Origin: Laguncularia racemosa | Taxonomy: Eukaryota > Streptophyta > Magnoliopsida > Myrtales > Combretaceae | Reading direction: 5' to 3' | Assembly (NCBI GenBank): GCA_037954665.1 | Contig: JBBMOL010000016.1 | Span: 8,494,001 to 8,558,000 of the forward strand | DNA length: 64,000 bases | Shown here: in pieces, positions 33,239 through 45,630 of the stretch | Numbering within the stretch: position 1 is the stretch's first letter | Layout: each line of letters starts with the position of its first letter | The notes under the pieces: model-generated | Database searches by the model: none | What the model saw: the letters and a program-made list of their open reading frames with translations, nothing else | What the model was told of the DNA's origin: nothing | Translations under genes and position numbers: made by a program

Positions 33239-34500
33239 AAAACTTTCGTCCTCGAAAGTTACTTGGAATTAGAAAGAGTTCTAGATGCTTTCTCTTCATT
33301 TCTTCTTCTAATTCCCATGTCACCTCTCGTTTTGTTTGATTTGTGCATTGCACTTTGACATAAGGAATTCTTTTTCTTCTTAAAACTTGTTCCTTGATAT
33401 TCACTATCCTCACAAGTCTTTCTATAGAGGACGAGTCTAGTTGTACCTTCAGAGGTTTTAAGGCTATCACTTGATCTGGGATTGGTACAAATTTTCTTAA
33501 TATCAATACATGAAACACATCATGTACTCCGGCTAGATTTGGCGGTAGCGCTAACTTATATGCAACTATCTCGACTTTTTCTAGAATTTCGAATGGACCC
33601 ACATATCTTAGATTCAACTTACCCCGCAGTCTAAGCTAGATTACCCCTTTAGTTGGAGATATCTTCAGTAAGACTTTATCCTCCACTTGAAAATCTAGAG
33701 GGCGTTGCCGTTTGTCTACATAACTTTTCTAGCAACTCTAGGCTGATTGAATTTGTTGCCTTATGATTTTAACCTTGTCTACTATTTCTTATACTATCTC
33801 GGACCCTAATACCTGTCTTTCTCCCACTTCATCCCAATGTAAGGTAGATTTGCACTTCCTGCCATATAATGCTTCATAGGGAGCCATTTGTATAGTAGCT
33901 TGGTAATTGTTGTTATAAGCAAATTCTACTAAAGGTAAATGATTACTTCAGTTACCCCTTTAATCCAATGTATAAGCTTGTAGTAAATCTTCTAGAATTT
34001 GAATAGTTCTTTCAAATTGCCCATTTTTCTAGGGATAAAATGCTGTACTAAATTGGAGTTTGGTTCCTAGAGCTTAATGTAGACTTTTCCAAAATTTACT
34101 CATAAACCGAGTATCCCTGTCAGATGTAATTGTAGCTGGTATCCCGTGTAATATGACAATCTCTTTAATATACATTTGAGCAAGCTTTTCTAGTCTATAG
34201 TCTACCTTAATTGGCAAGAAATGTGCGGACTTGGTCAATCTGTCTACTATCACCTAAATTACATCATATTTCTCCCTTGTTCTTGGGAGTGCTATGACGA
34301 AATCCATAGTTATATGTTCCTACTTCTATTTAGGTACAAGAAGAGGTTGTAACTCACCAGCCAGTCTTTGGTGTTCAATCTTTATTTGCTAACAGGTGAG
34401 ACACCTAGACACATATTTTGCTATCTCCCGTTTCATATTTTTCCATCAGTAAGTGTTCTTGAGATCCTTGTACATCTTAGTACTTTCTAAGTGTACTGTA
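33237..34500 (-). pseudogene. Gypsy integrase and chromodomain-like C-terminus
   Basis: The minus strand, from about 34500 down, reads a decayed integrase (zinc-binding region near 34390-34450, catalytic core to about 33850 with stops). A 126-codon open stretch 33237-33617 follows: MNLRYVGPFEILEKVEIVAY, LPPNLAGVHDVFHVLILRKF, then KEQVLRRKRIPYVKV and TWELEEEMKRKHLELF. The last part corresponds to the chromodomain-like end of Tekay-type integrases, proposed in the family to guide integration. Stop codons precede the open stretch. Confidence 0.85.
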
Positions 34501-34687
34501 TATCCTGATTAATGGGCTTCCTTCATAATCTTCTTCCTTAATTTTTTGTTATTTAGAACACACCATCTATTACCATACTTGACTACCCCTTCAGTGTTTA
34601 ACACAAATTCTATGGCTTCACCCTGTTCTAATTTGTTCCTTATCTTTTGAATTTCAAGATCTTCCATTTGTGCATTTTTAGTTTGAT

Positions 34688-36620
34688 CTATAAGATTGGG
34701 TTGGATACTAAGTGTAGCCTATTTCCCACTTCTCGTGTCACCACTTCCAATTTCAGCTTATCCATATCTTCTAATATCTTCTTATGGGATGTGACTAATC
34801 CTGCAATATTTATGTGTTTCTTCCTACTTAACGCATCTGTAACCACGTTTTCTTTTCTAGGGTGATAATGAATTTTCACATCATAATCATTTATCAGTTC
34901 TAGCCACCTTCTTTGCCTCATATTCAATTCCTTTTGGGTAAATAGATATTTCAAACTTTTATGATTTGTGAAGATTTTATACTTCTCCCCATAAAGATAG
35001 TGTCTCCACAATTTCAGTGCCAAGATTACAGCAGCTAATTCCAAGTCATGGATGAGGTAATTCTTCTTATATTGTTTCAGCTAGTGGGAGGTATATACAA
35101 TGACTCTCCCATTTTACATAAGCACACACCCCAAACCTTGATTTGATGCATCACTAAGTACTTCAAATTCTTCTCCTATCTTCGGTAGGGCCAACACTGG
35201 AGCTGTCATTAATTTATTCTTCAATTTCATGAAGCTACTCTCGCATTCATCACTCCATATGAACTTGGCCTTTTTCTTTATCAATCGACTCAAGGGAGTT
35301 GCTAACTGGGAGAATCCTTCTACAAAGTATCTGTAGTACCCAGCTAATCTTAGGAAACTCCTTACTTCTATTACAATTCTTGGTCTTGGCTAGTCACTTA
35401 CCGCCTTCACCTTCTTAAGGTCGACCAATATTCCATTCTTATTCACCACATGTCTTAAGAAGAATACCTATTCCAACTAAAATTCGCACTTACTAAATTT
35501 TGCATAAAGCTTTTCTTCCCTAAGTCTTTCCAGTATGGTTATGAGATGTACTTCATGTTCTTCTCTACTTTTGGAATAGATGAGGATATCATCTATAAAA
35601 ACCACTACAAATTGACCTAACCAGTCTTTGAGCACTCTATTCATGAGGTCCATGCAGGCTGCTAGAGCATTTGTCAAACCAAAAGGCATCACTTAAAACT
35701 CGTAATGGCTATACCGAGTCCTAAAAGCAGTTTTCTATATGTTTACCTCCTTGATTTTTAACTGATGGTACCTCGATCTTAGGTCAATTTTGGAGAAGAC
35801 TTAAGCTCCTTGTAATTGATCAAATAGGTCATCAATCCTAAGGAGTGGGTATTTGTTCTTGATTGTGACTCGATTTAGCTCCCTATAATCTATATATAAC
35901 CTCATACTCCCATCCTTCTTCTTAACAAATAGCACTAGAACACCTCATGGTGAGACACTTGGTCTAATAAACCTACTATCTTGAAGCTCTTGAAGTCGAG
36001 TCTTAAGTTTAAATAGTTTGGTAGGTGCCATTCTGTATAGTGCTTTAGATATGTGTGCTGTTCTCGATATAAAGTCAATATAGAACTCTATCTCTCTAGC
36101 TGGTGATAAACTCGGCAAATTCTCAAGAAAAACATTTGTATACTCATTCACTACATGTACAGTTCTCAATTCCTTAACCTATCTTGTCTCTACTGATAAG
36201 GCTGACAATCTTCCTTTATTCCACAACTCGTATGTTGGAAGAGTCGTAGGCCTCTATGGATCTAACTTGTATACAATTTTCTCCTCATAAGGAAAATCAA
36301 ACTTAACCACTAGATTGTGAGAATCTATAGTGGCATTGTACTTATACAACCAGCTCACTCCTAATATTAGATCAAACTCTATTATCTCTAATACAAACAA
36401 TTTAACTGGAATTTTCTTGCCATGTATTACAATCTTTATATCTTTACATATTCAATCTAATTTCCCTCCTACTCTAAAAGGAGTATTTACAATCATAGCA
36501 TTCTCTAATACAATAGGTTTTAATCTACATACATTCATAAACATAGGTGATATGTAGGAACGAGTTGCACCTATTTCAAACAATACATAGGCAGCATTTG
36601 AGTTTATAAGCAGTGTACTT
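34688..36620 (-). pseudogene. Gypsy protease-RT-RNase H relic
   Basis: Order on the minus strand: protease with AAYVLFEIGATRSYIS (the DTGA box altered to EIGA, about 36590) and FDLILGVSWLYKYNATIDS (about 36330-36390); RT beginning EIEFYIDFISRTAHISKALY, RMAPTKLFKLKTRLQELQDS (36169-35945); RT palm MMPFGLTNALAACMDLMNRV and FVVVFIDDILIYSKS (35692-35477; catalytic FIDD intact); RNase H MELAAVILALKLWRHYLYGE, FTNHKSLKYLFTQ and KENVVTDALSRK (35044-34840). Stops separate these blocks, so no full protein could be made. Confidence 0.92.
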
Positions 36621-36778
36621 GCTATGGTATCTTGATCATGGGCACCTTGTTGCTGCTATTTTTGTAATGTAAACACCTTACCAAGTGCCCTTTGTCTTGG
36701 CCCCCCATTTTGATTTTTGCCTAGTAGTCCTCTAGGTGTAGTCCTTATAGGCTATTGAGCTTGTGGGGGTGCAGTTGC

Positions 36779-37878
36779 TTAAGTGTGTTGAGCACCACAC
36801 TCAAATGATCTATGCCTTCTTTGCTTACAGGTATAGTAGAAGGTTTGAGGGAGAGTCCTATCAATACAGTTCCTGCTGGTATGTCTTATTTTGCCATAGG
36901 AGAAGCATGCCCCTTTTAGCCAATTACATTGTTGTAGATCATGTGGTCCTAAACATCTAGGACATCTCACACCTTGACTTGCCTGTGGTGGGGGAGGCAG
37001 TGCTAGAGAAGAGGTCTAGGCACATAAGCCATAGGTTTGGCTAGATATACAATTGGCCTCTTCCCTTTATTTGCATATGGTATGTTGGAAACAAGCCTTT
37101 TTCCTAAAATTGATCCTAATTTGCGAGATAATTATTCCTTTATTCTCTTTTTGCTCTGCTCCAAGTATTTTGCTTTGTCAACTACTTCTATATAAGTAGT
37201 CAACTAAAAAGCCCCCACTTCATGTTGTAAGGTAGGCTCTAGTCCTCTCAAGAATCTTTTAGCTCGGGAGGCATCATCTCCTCTCATCACCTCTAGCAAG
37301 AATTTGCTTAAGTGGTTCAGCTCCGCTTCATATGCCTTTATAGATCTACTGCCCTACTGGTAGTTATAATAATCCGCCTCCATTTTGTCCTTGATGCTGT
37401 TGGGGAAATACTTTTTATAAAAGAGTTGCTTAAACCTCTACCATTAGTTAGGAGCTCTTACTAATCTAGATATACTAGTCCACCAATTTGCAACTGCTCC
37501 CTTCAACATATAAGTAGCATATCTCACTTTTCTATCTTCAAGGACCATGAAGGCTTCAAAGGTCCTTTCAGTCTCAATGATCCAATATTTAGCCTCTATT
37601 GGATCATCAACCATTGGGTAGAACTCCTTAGCTAATCTTACAGATTTTTCTAGCCTACAAGGTTCTTCGACAGGCCTGACAAGTCTCATAGCTTGTTGTT
37701 GTTGTTGTGCCAACATTTTCACTAGAGCATTTATAGTCTCTAGCATTTGAGCAGCTATGACATTAGTCTGCTTTGGGGTTTCCTATTGAGATGGTCTTTA
37801 AGGGTTCTTATCCTCTAAGGCATCTCCACCCTATCCAACACTAGATGAACCTTGCGTGATATGTCTTCTTGGAGGCAT
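36779..37878 (-). pseudogene. Gypsy gag relic
   Basis: The minus strand opens with MPPRRHITQGSSSVG (ATG at 37876-37878), about 450 bp inside the 5' LTR edge. It continues with TINALVKMLAQQQQQAMRLV, LAKEFYPMVDDPIEAKYWI, and the gag core MLKGAVANWWTSISRLV (37444-37746). Further down are two knuckle-like cysteine motifs, CPRCLGPHDLQQC and CFSYGKIRHTSRNC, then CKQRRHRSFEC (36779-36970); one cysteine of the second is replaced by tyrosine. At least a dozen stops lie between. Confidence 0.88.
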
Positions 37879-38311
37879 TCTGTGTAAATTGAGACAGTAG
37901 AATGATTTTAGAGTTAGAATTTATAAGGAGAGTTAGTGACAATATACATCTATTTATACCCAAGCTTAAACATATGTATATACCTATACGTAATTAAATA
38001 AGAATATTCAACAAAATATAATTGCATAGAATATTTAGATTAACATAACATAATAGTTATCCCTTAATTTATCCACTTTCTTCATTCTTATGGATCTATA
38101 GATCATTTACTTGGTCTTCTAAAGATTTTAACTTAACATCTATTGATTGAATCTTACACCTTTTAGATCATCACTTAATTTTATAAGCCATTAACTAAAT
38201 CTTTTTTTGAACACAACTTAAATTCTAAAAATCATCAAAACCTAATGTCCTAATATTACTTACTTATTTTCTTTTGACCAAAACCTAAGCTTCTACGGAT
38301 CATTAACCTAA

Positions 38312-38323
38312 GCTTTGATACCA
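38312..38323 (-). promoter_or_regulatory. Gypsy primer binding site
   Basis: Minus-strand TGGTATCAAAGC, seven bases inside the 5' LTR edge, complementary to initiator tRNA-Met with one mismatch from the usual form. Confidence 0.88.
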
Positions 38324-38330
38324 CTTAAGC

Positions 38331-40540
38331 TGTAATGCCCTAGAACCTAGAGTATCATAGCTCGTCATGTATCACTACTACCAAGCAACATACTAAGGCT
38401 CTAAAACTGAATAATATTTTGAAACCTGATCATATACATTATCCATCATACTACTATAATTATAATCAAATAAATGACTCACAGATGAGTCATTCCAAAT
38501 TTCATTATTTAATAACAACACAATCTCAAGCTATAATTTATCTCAATAACTTTAATTTAACGAATAAAAAATCAAATTACAAATATTCAAAATTCCTGTC
38601 ACTTTTCCTCCACATAATAGTAGTGTTCTCTTCCCATCTCATTCAAGTAATGTCCCACCAAGTTTCCATTCTCATCATACTCTAATTGTTCGTCAGTTTT
38701 GCTTGCAGCTAAAAAAAAATATATAGGAAAAGGGGTGAGCCTAAGCTCAGTATGTGAGTACCACACACACATGCACATGACACACCACAATAATAGCACA
38801 TGCATATATGCAACATTTATCCACAACACATTCACCATTCAACTTATAAATCAATACCAAAATGAATTGTAACACATAGGGGTACTCATGACCTCGATAC
38901 ACACAACATTTATCTTAGTGGGAATTGCCACTACGAGCCCTATCTAACCCTAAAGGGAATTGCCACTACGGGCCCTGTCTAAATCTAATCTACCTTAGAT
39001 CATTTCGATACACAGCTCTACTAGGGACAACGTGGCATATCGATCATCGAGGTACTCTCTAGGGATTTGCCACTACAGGCTTCTAAGTCGAGCTAAGCAC
39101 AAACAACATATCTCATTCAATTCGTATATCACAGTAATACTTCATTATTCCAAGTAATTCTAATAACACCTTAAAATTTCATTATTTCACATACAACTCA
39201 TTAGAGAGCTATCTAGCAATCACATACAACAAATAAAGTAAACACGTATCTGGAATGCTAGCCTTAAGCACTTCTTATCCCAAACTTAAGCTAAGTTGAT
39301 ATCTGTATAATCATCAACACATCATTCTTAGTACTAATTTAAACATAATGTAACTCTCCTAATTCCTCTTAATCTATTAGGTTATCTATGGTTATACTAA
39401 TTGTCTTGGTTGAGCGAAACTTAGTTAATCAAAGAGGTAATTTGATATATATTGATAATGTCCATCACTTAACACAACCATGTTAGAGGCTGTGTTGCTC
39501 AACAGGGGCTAGTACACGACTATGTTAAGGGTCATGTATCTTTTGGTGAGATTTGACTTTAACATGGTTGGAATACAATCATGTTAGGAGGTTGTGTTTC
39601 TCTTGATTCAACATGGTAGAAACACAATTGTGTTGGGAGGCCGTGTATCTCTTGGTATAACTTTTGAATTCAATATGGTCAAAACACGACCGTGTTGGGA
39701 GGTCGTGTATCTTTTGGCATAACTTTTAATCAAAGAGGTAATTTGATATATATTGATAATGTCCATCACTTAACACGACCATGTTAGAGGCCATGTTGCT
39801 TAATAGGGGCTAGTACACGACTGTGTTAAGGGTCATGTATCTTTCGATGAGATTTGGCTTCAATATGGTTAGAATACAATCGTGTTAGGAGGTTGTGTTT
39901 CTCTTGATTCAACACGGTAGAAACACGATTGTGTTAGGAGGCCGTGTATCTCTTGATATAAATTTTGAATTCAACATGGTCAAAACACGACCGTGTTGGG
40001 AGGTCGTATATCTTTTGGCATAACTTTTAAATTCAACATGGTCATAATACGACCGTGTTGAGAGGTCGTGTATCTTTCGGCTAATCCCACAAATCCTAAT
40101 TATTTTACTCCAAACTCACTCCTCTTTATCCCTAGGCTCAATTAAATCTTTGAAATATGTACTTACTCCTCAATTTACCTAAGTTAGAATACTTATATCG
40201 AACTTCCTGCGTATCAACTCCTTGATTCCGGAATTCCTTTGTTCTTGCGTTCCCTTTTGTTACGCTGTGATATCTCCTCGAATTACTTTAAGTTTTCCTA
40301 AAGAGGCTCTCTCTCTTTTTGTGTTACTTGATCTCTCTAGGTTACTGCAAATGGTCAGATATGTAAAAAGGAGAACCCTAGGTTAGTTTAGTATATATAT
40401 ATAGTCCTGTTTGAAAAGATAAAGCTGCCCACGTCTCTTATTCTTATTTACACGATTGCCCTTGCTCTTATATTATTTATTTATTTAATAATTATGATTA
40501 TTTAAATTTGTATATACAATATTTAGAACCATATATTACA
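38331..40540 (-). repeat. Gypsy 5' LTR (2,210 bp)
   Basis: Begins TGTAATGCCCTAGAACC and ends ATATATTACA. It matches 31291-33222 with scattered substitutions, mostly transitions. It is 278 bp longer, mainly because of a 301-bp tandem duplication: the segment starting AATCAAAGAGGTAATTTGAT at 39427 recurs at 39728. The duplication covers the ACACGACCGTGT repeat array. Confidence 0.92.
39427..40030. repeat. 301-bp tandem duplication in the 5' LTR
   Basis: Two head-to-tail copies with period 301 (39427-39727 and 39728-about 40030), absent from the 3' LTR of the same element. Since both LTRs are identical at insertion, the duplication arose after insertion, probably by slippage or unequal exchange within the ~60-bp repeat array. 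The two copies have already diverged by several substitutions. Confidence 0.9.
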
Positions 40541-43440
40541 TCACTTGATATAATTTTTGATACTATGGGCAAGATGCTTACTTTAATCCATTGATGGATT
40601 TCTTTAATTTGCATACTAGATATTTTGATTCTTTAGATTCAAAGCTTTCTAGTTACTCCATATATATTGTTTCCTTGATGTTGCCATTGAGAAAAGTATT
40701 CTTTACATCCATTTGATGTAGCTTTAGATAATAATGAGCTATAAGTTTCATAATAATTTTAAAAGAGTCTTTCGATGAAACTTGAGAGAAAGTTTCTTTA
40801 TAGTTGATGCCTTCCTTTTGAGTGAAACCCTTAATGACAAGATGTACTTTATATCATTTGACATTACCTTTTGAATCCCACTTGATCTTAAAAATCCATT
40901 TATAATTAGTTGATTTCACATCTTAAAGCAATTTAACAAGATCCCAAAAATCATTGTTTTTCATTTATTTCATCTCTTCCTTCATGGCATCAATCCAATT
41001 TTAGGAGTTTGCACTTTGATTAGCTTGACTGTCAAATGATGGATTATCTTCTAATCCCATATCAAACACATGCTCTTGAAGGTATACAACCTAATCATTT
41101 GGAATCATAGATCTTCTTTCCCAAGTGGATCTATGCAATGGTACTTGCTTTAAATGTTGTTGTGATTCCTCAATATAGGCAGAATCATGTTCCTCTATTG
41201 AACATCTATGTTTGCATCTTGAAAAGTAACAGGTGTGGTTATTGATACATTTTTAATTACAACTATAGGAATATTAACATTTTCCTTCTTAAAATCAATA
41301 TTTCTAATTGGTGTGCTCTCACTATATTCAACAACCTCAAGAAATTTAGCGTTCCTAATCTCATGAAAAGGATCTACTTGAGAGTGATCATAGAACTTAT
41401 ATATATATATTTATCACTTTGAGTATCTAATAAAGTTGCAGTAACTGTTCTTGAGTCTAATTTTTTCCTCATTAGGCCTATATGGCCTAGCTTTAGCTAG
41501 ACAACCCCAAATATGGAAATGCTTAAGACTAGGCTTCTTACCAATCTATAACTCATATGGGGTTTTAGTTACTACTTTGCTTGGAACTCAATTAAAGATG
41601 TATACTGCAGCCTTTACTACCTCTCCCCAAGGTGATACTGGTAAAAAAGAATTACTACTCTAGTAAAGAAGAATGACTAATCATACTTCTAATCATATCT
41701 TTTAAGGTTCAATTATGTCTCTCCGCTACACTATTTTGACTTAGTTGTCCCAACATGGTGTATTGGGGAACAATTTCACATTCTTTTAAGTATCTTGCAA
41801 AAGGTTTAGGACACTATTCACTAAATCCATAAAATCTAATATAGTATTCACTACCACAATCATATATAATAGCCTTAATTTTTTTATCAAGTTGATTTTC
41901 AACTTTTATCTTATATTCCTTAAAAATGTTTAGAGACTATGACTTCTTATGTACTAATTATAGGTACACATAACAAGCATAATCATATATGAAAGCAATA
42001 AAATACTATTGACCATTCCATGAAGCCGTACGAAATGGACCATATATATCACTATGTATTAATTATAAGATGCTAGAACTCCTTTTGGCACCCCTTTTCT
42101 TGATATTTATTTGTTTTCCCTTGATGCATTCAATGTATATTTCAAAATAAAAAAAAAATCAAGAGAATTAAGAATTCCTTCTAACACAAGCCATTGAATC
42201 CTTTGTTTGAAAATATTCCTTAAATGCCTATGCCACAACATGGATAAATTCTCATTTATTAATTTTTACTTTATACCAAAATCACTTGTATGCAAGGCTT
42301 CTTCTATATATGAGGCATGCAAATTCAATCTATTTAGATTATCAATCAAATTACTAGTAGTAATAGCATTTGAATATTGAAAAAGACTAAATTTTCAATC
42401 TCCAAATGAACAAAGATAATCGCAATTATCTAAACATAAATCAAATTTCGTCTATATAACTGTACATAATATGTCTCTTCTAAAGCTAAATAATAACTAC
42501 ACACTAATTGTAATCTAAATATGGCAATGGTCTCAATAGGAACCTTGTTGCCATTGCTCACATAGATGAATTTTTTAGCATCACTCGACACTTTAACTCC
42601 TTAGAAAATCCTACTTAGTAACATTTATGTGAATAGTTGCACCTATATCTATCCACCAAGTATGGGTTGGTATAAAAGTTAAATTAACTTCTAAAAAAAA
42701 TGAAGTTGAGAAGTTCACCTTTCTTTGTGAGTCATTGTACATACTTCGAACAATCTTTCTTCACATGATTGGCCTTCTTGTAGAAGAAACAAGTGATGCC
42801 CTTATCTTGTTTTCATTGCACATGTGAAGTCCTAGCATCCACAACTCTTTTATCTTTGTGATTCATTTTCCTTTTCTTAGGAGTCTTATCCCAAGTGTGA
42901 GTCACCATGTGAGCACTTTCAATTCTCTTTTGTTTCAATCTTTCTTCCTTTTGTGCACATTGTACAATTAGCTTATTTAATGTTCATTTCTTCTTTTGAA
43001 TATTGTAACTATTCTTAAAAAGATTGAATTGAGTAGGAAGAGAGATCAAGACGAGGTATATAAGAATGTCATTAGGCAATTCCAAGTTTAAGGCCCTCAG
43101 TCTTGTAATAAGATTAGACATCTTCATAATGTACTCCCTTATATTTCCTTTGTCATTATACAACATAGAAATGAGCTTTGCAAGAATGGTGCTCATTTAA
43201 CCTTTTCAAAACTTGTAAATCGGTTTGCTATTTGGCTTAGGAATTGTTTAGTAATTTTCTTCTCATGTATAGCTCCCTTGATGGTATATGGAATGAAATG
43301 CATTATGATCATTAGACTCATACTATTAGAACACTCCCACTTTTTATAAATTGCCTTTTCCTTAGTAGTACTTTTGTTAGTAAGGGTAGGAGGTTCATCA
43401 ATCTTGATCACATAGTCAAGATCTATGCATTCTAGCAAAA
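40541..43440 (-). pseudogene. Copia gag-protease-integrase-RT relic
   Basis: On the minus strand from 43440: gag LECIDLDYVIKIDEPP and YKKWECSNSMSLMIIM (43193-43438); gag core YIMKMSNLITRLRALNLELP; a CCHC knuckle CFFYKKANHVKKDC (second cysteine now tyrosine, about 42790-42740); protease WWIDIGATIHI (DTGA to DIGA, about 42640); integrase DIYGPFRTASWNGQQYFIAF (about 42040-41990), then KTPYELQIGKKPSLKHFHIW, CLAKARPYRPNEE (about 41560-41460); RT starting near 41000 and ending SINGLK, stop, ASC...YQKLYQV at the Gypsy target. Frameshifts and stops are throughout. RT resumes at 31290. Confidence 0.9.
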
Positions 43441-44810
43441 TGGTGATATGTTCCTTCCATTTTGTTTTTTAAATTCATGTTATTAAGCATTGGATTGTTA
43501 TTTAAATTGATAGAAATAGATGTAGCACTAATTGAACAAAGAATAAATCATGCTCACAATAAATGATAATTTTACACTTTATTGCATAGATAAACATAAC
43601 ACATAAATTATAATTATCAAGCATTGGATTGTTATTTAAATTGGTAGAAATAGATGTAGCACTAATTGAACAAAGAATAAATCATGCTCACAATAAATGA
43701 TAATTTTACACTTTATTGCATAGATAAACATAACACATAAATTATAATTATCAAGCATCATAAGTCACATCAACATAGACCAATAACAAAAGTAATCTTT
43801 AATTGGGCCTTTATGAGACATCTAGTACATCATTAACATTTAGTCTTTGAATAGAAATATACGATGTTTTCTAAAATAATAATAAATATTGATAACAATA
43901 ATTCTTTGAACAATATGCCTTCCTCTGGGTTGGCAAATTGCATGCATGAAATCATAATTATCACATATTTACTAACATATATCTATTATTTAGCCAAACA
44001 ATAACATTTCTTTGGGTTGATTATTATTTGTATAGATTTAGACATTTTATAAAAATCTTTAACCTAATATCTAAATATTTCAAAATAAATCTAAATAATA
44101 GAGATTACTAAAGCAACATATTTATCTCAATTTTATTTTGAAATATTAGAATAAATTTACTGTAAAAAAATAAAAGAAAATAATAATCAATTTTATATCA
44201 AATATGTAACCTAACCTTGAGAAGGGTTTACGTTTAATCGGATCAAATAATAGAAACACTTTATCCGTTTCTATTACGACGAAGAAAAATACTAAAACCA
44301 AGTACCGAGTCTATCCGTAATATTCCACTCATCGTCTTGGATTTCACCAAGAATTGAAGAGGAAAGTGTCAATATATTAAAACTGGATCCACTTTCGTTA
44401 ATAATAATATGAAAGCCCCTAACACCCAAACCACCCTTCCCCCACTCCCCCCCCAACTTTTTATAACACACCAAGAATCAAATTTTAGGTTAACACGCTT
44501 CTCAAGGTAACTGTAAAAGATTGCCAACTGCGAAAGGTTACCACTTGAGTTGTAATTAATCAAGAAGCAACAACGTAGTATGAATCGTTTTCTCTTTTCT
44601 TTATGTTATTTAATCTTATTGTTCATAATTCATGAAATACAGTTACTCTCAAAACACTAACCCATAAAATTGGGAAAAACAACACGTTACACAAATAGCC
44701 TTAAATCATTATATTCTTAAAAGCGCATGATTTGCAAATGTCTGAATCAGAATAATACGAACAGGAATATTTTTGTTACGAAATTAAGATTTTAATTTCA
44801 CATATAATTG
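43441..44810 (-). other. Copia untranslated leader with tandem duplication
   Basis: Between the gag start and PBS there is about 1.37 kb with no conserved coding sequence. It carries a 134-bp tandem duplication (43487-43620 and 43621-43754) with a single difference (GATAG vs GGTAG). A C8 run occurs near 44446-44453. Confidence 0.75.
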
Positions 44811-44822
44811 TTTTGATACCAC
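44811..44822 (-). promoter_or_regulatory. Copia primer binding site
   Basis: Minus-strand TGGTATCAAAAC just inside the 5' LTR; two differences from TGGTATCAGAGC. A few bases (AATAAG) separate it from the LTR. Confidence 0.75.
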
Positions 44823-44825
44823 TTA

Positions 44826-45300
44826 TTAGAAATAAAAGTTTTAAATTTCAATAGATATTCTAAGATCTTATGTATGAAATCAAAGTACTATGAAAATAAT
44901 TAATTGTTTGCAGAAACACACTTGAATTCATTGCGAAAGCAAAATGTTTTGTGGAGGATTGGTTTTCTAGGCTTTAGCAGTGCCCGCTCTTTATTTTCTC
45001 TCACTTGATGGGATATGAGGCAAATAAAAGAAACCCTAATGATACACTACTCAAATTAGGGATCTAATCCCATTTATAACTTTAATATTTTATTTTATTA
45101 TGGCCTATTACAGTAAGTGAAATAAAATATATATGTTTCTACACATTATGCCTATACCAACAAATCAATGAGATGAATTTAATAGCCATGTTCATTAGTT
45201 AATTGAATAATCATTTTTATTTAATGGTTTAACTCCTTAATTCAATTAAATAGTCAACAATGTATAATTAATTAATATTGCACATCACAAAAATACAACA
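44826..45300 (-). repeat. Copia 5' LTR (~475 bp)
   Basis: Outer edge TGTTGTATTTTTGTG (minus) at 45300; inner edge near the PBS. It aligns with 29547-29922 over most of its length at moderate identity, so the insertion is old. Confidence 0.82.
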
Positions 45301-45396
45301 GGTTGCACATCTATAACTATGATAGTTTGCTTCTGCAGGTAGTTCTTGGATTAAGTTAACTCTTATGATTATACCTATAGGGTAGTAGTTTAGGAG

Positions 45397-45630
45397 GCAA
45401 AAGAGAAAAAAAAAATTATTAGTTGATATATGTTATGTATTATGTATATATGTTATATAAATACTAATAGAATTTTGATAGACAAGATAATAAAATTGAT
45501 AGTTTTTAAAACAATTACCAGCTATGTTTTATACAAATTATATATGTTAAAATTCTATTGATATTTATATACAACATATACATAATATGTCATATATATC
45601 ATCAACCAATGAATATTTTCTCAACAAAAG
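45397..45630. mobile_element. Hairpin MITE
   Basis: The left arm (TATTAGTTGATATATGTTAT...AATACTAATAGAATTTT) pairs with the reverse complement of the right arm (AAAATTCTATTGATATTT...ATATCATCAACCAATGAATA). The arms are about 90 bp with a ~60-bp loop. No coding sequence. Confidence 0.75.

Larger units (their letters stand above)
31291..40540 (-). mobile_element. Ty3/Gypsy (Tekay-like) element nested in Copia
   Basis: A complete-structure Ty3/Gypsy element on the minus strand: 5' LTR 38331-40540, PBS, gag, protease, RT, RNase H, integrase and a C-terminal chromodomain-like region, PPT, 3' LTR 31291-33222. The target duplication is TTACT / TCACT (4 of 5 identical) at 31286-31290 and 40541-40545. 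The C-terminal end (RYVGPFEILEKVEIVAYKLA...TWELEEEMKRK) resembles Tekay/Del chromoviruses. Scattered stops in every domain make it inactive, although the RT box FIDD is intact. It is younger than the Copia it interrupts. Confidence 0.92.
29510..45300 (-). mobile_element. Copia element split by a nested Gypsy
   Basis: A Ty1/Copia element on the minus strand: 5' LTR about 44826-45300, PBS near 44811-44822, a long leader with a 134-bp tandem duplication, gag-protease-integrase-RT at 40541-43440, a Gypsy insertion 31291-40540 within RT, RT end plus RNase H at 30342-31290, PPT at 29923-29936, and 3' LTR to 29922. Without the insertion it is about 6.5 kb. Many stops make it inactive. The domain order (integrase before RT) defines Copia; sequence style (KTPYEL.IGKKPSLKH..IWGC) is that of Tnt1-like plant elements. 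Confidence 0.88.
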
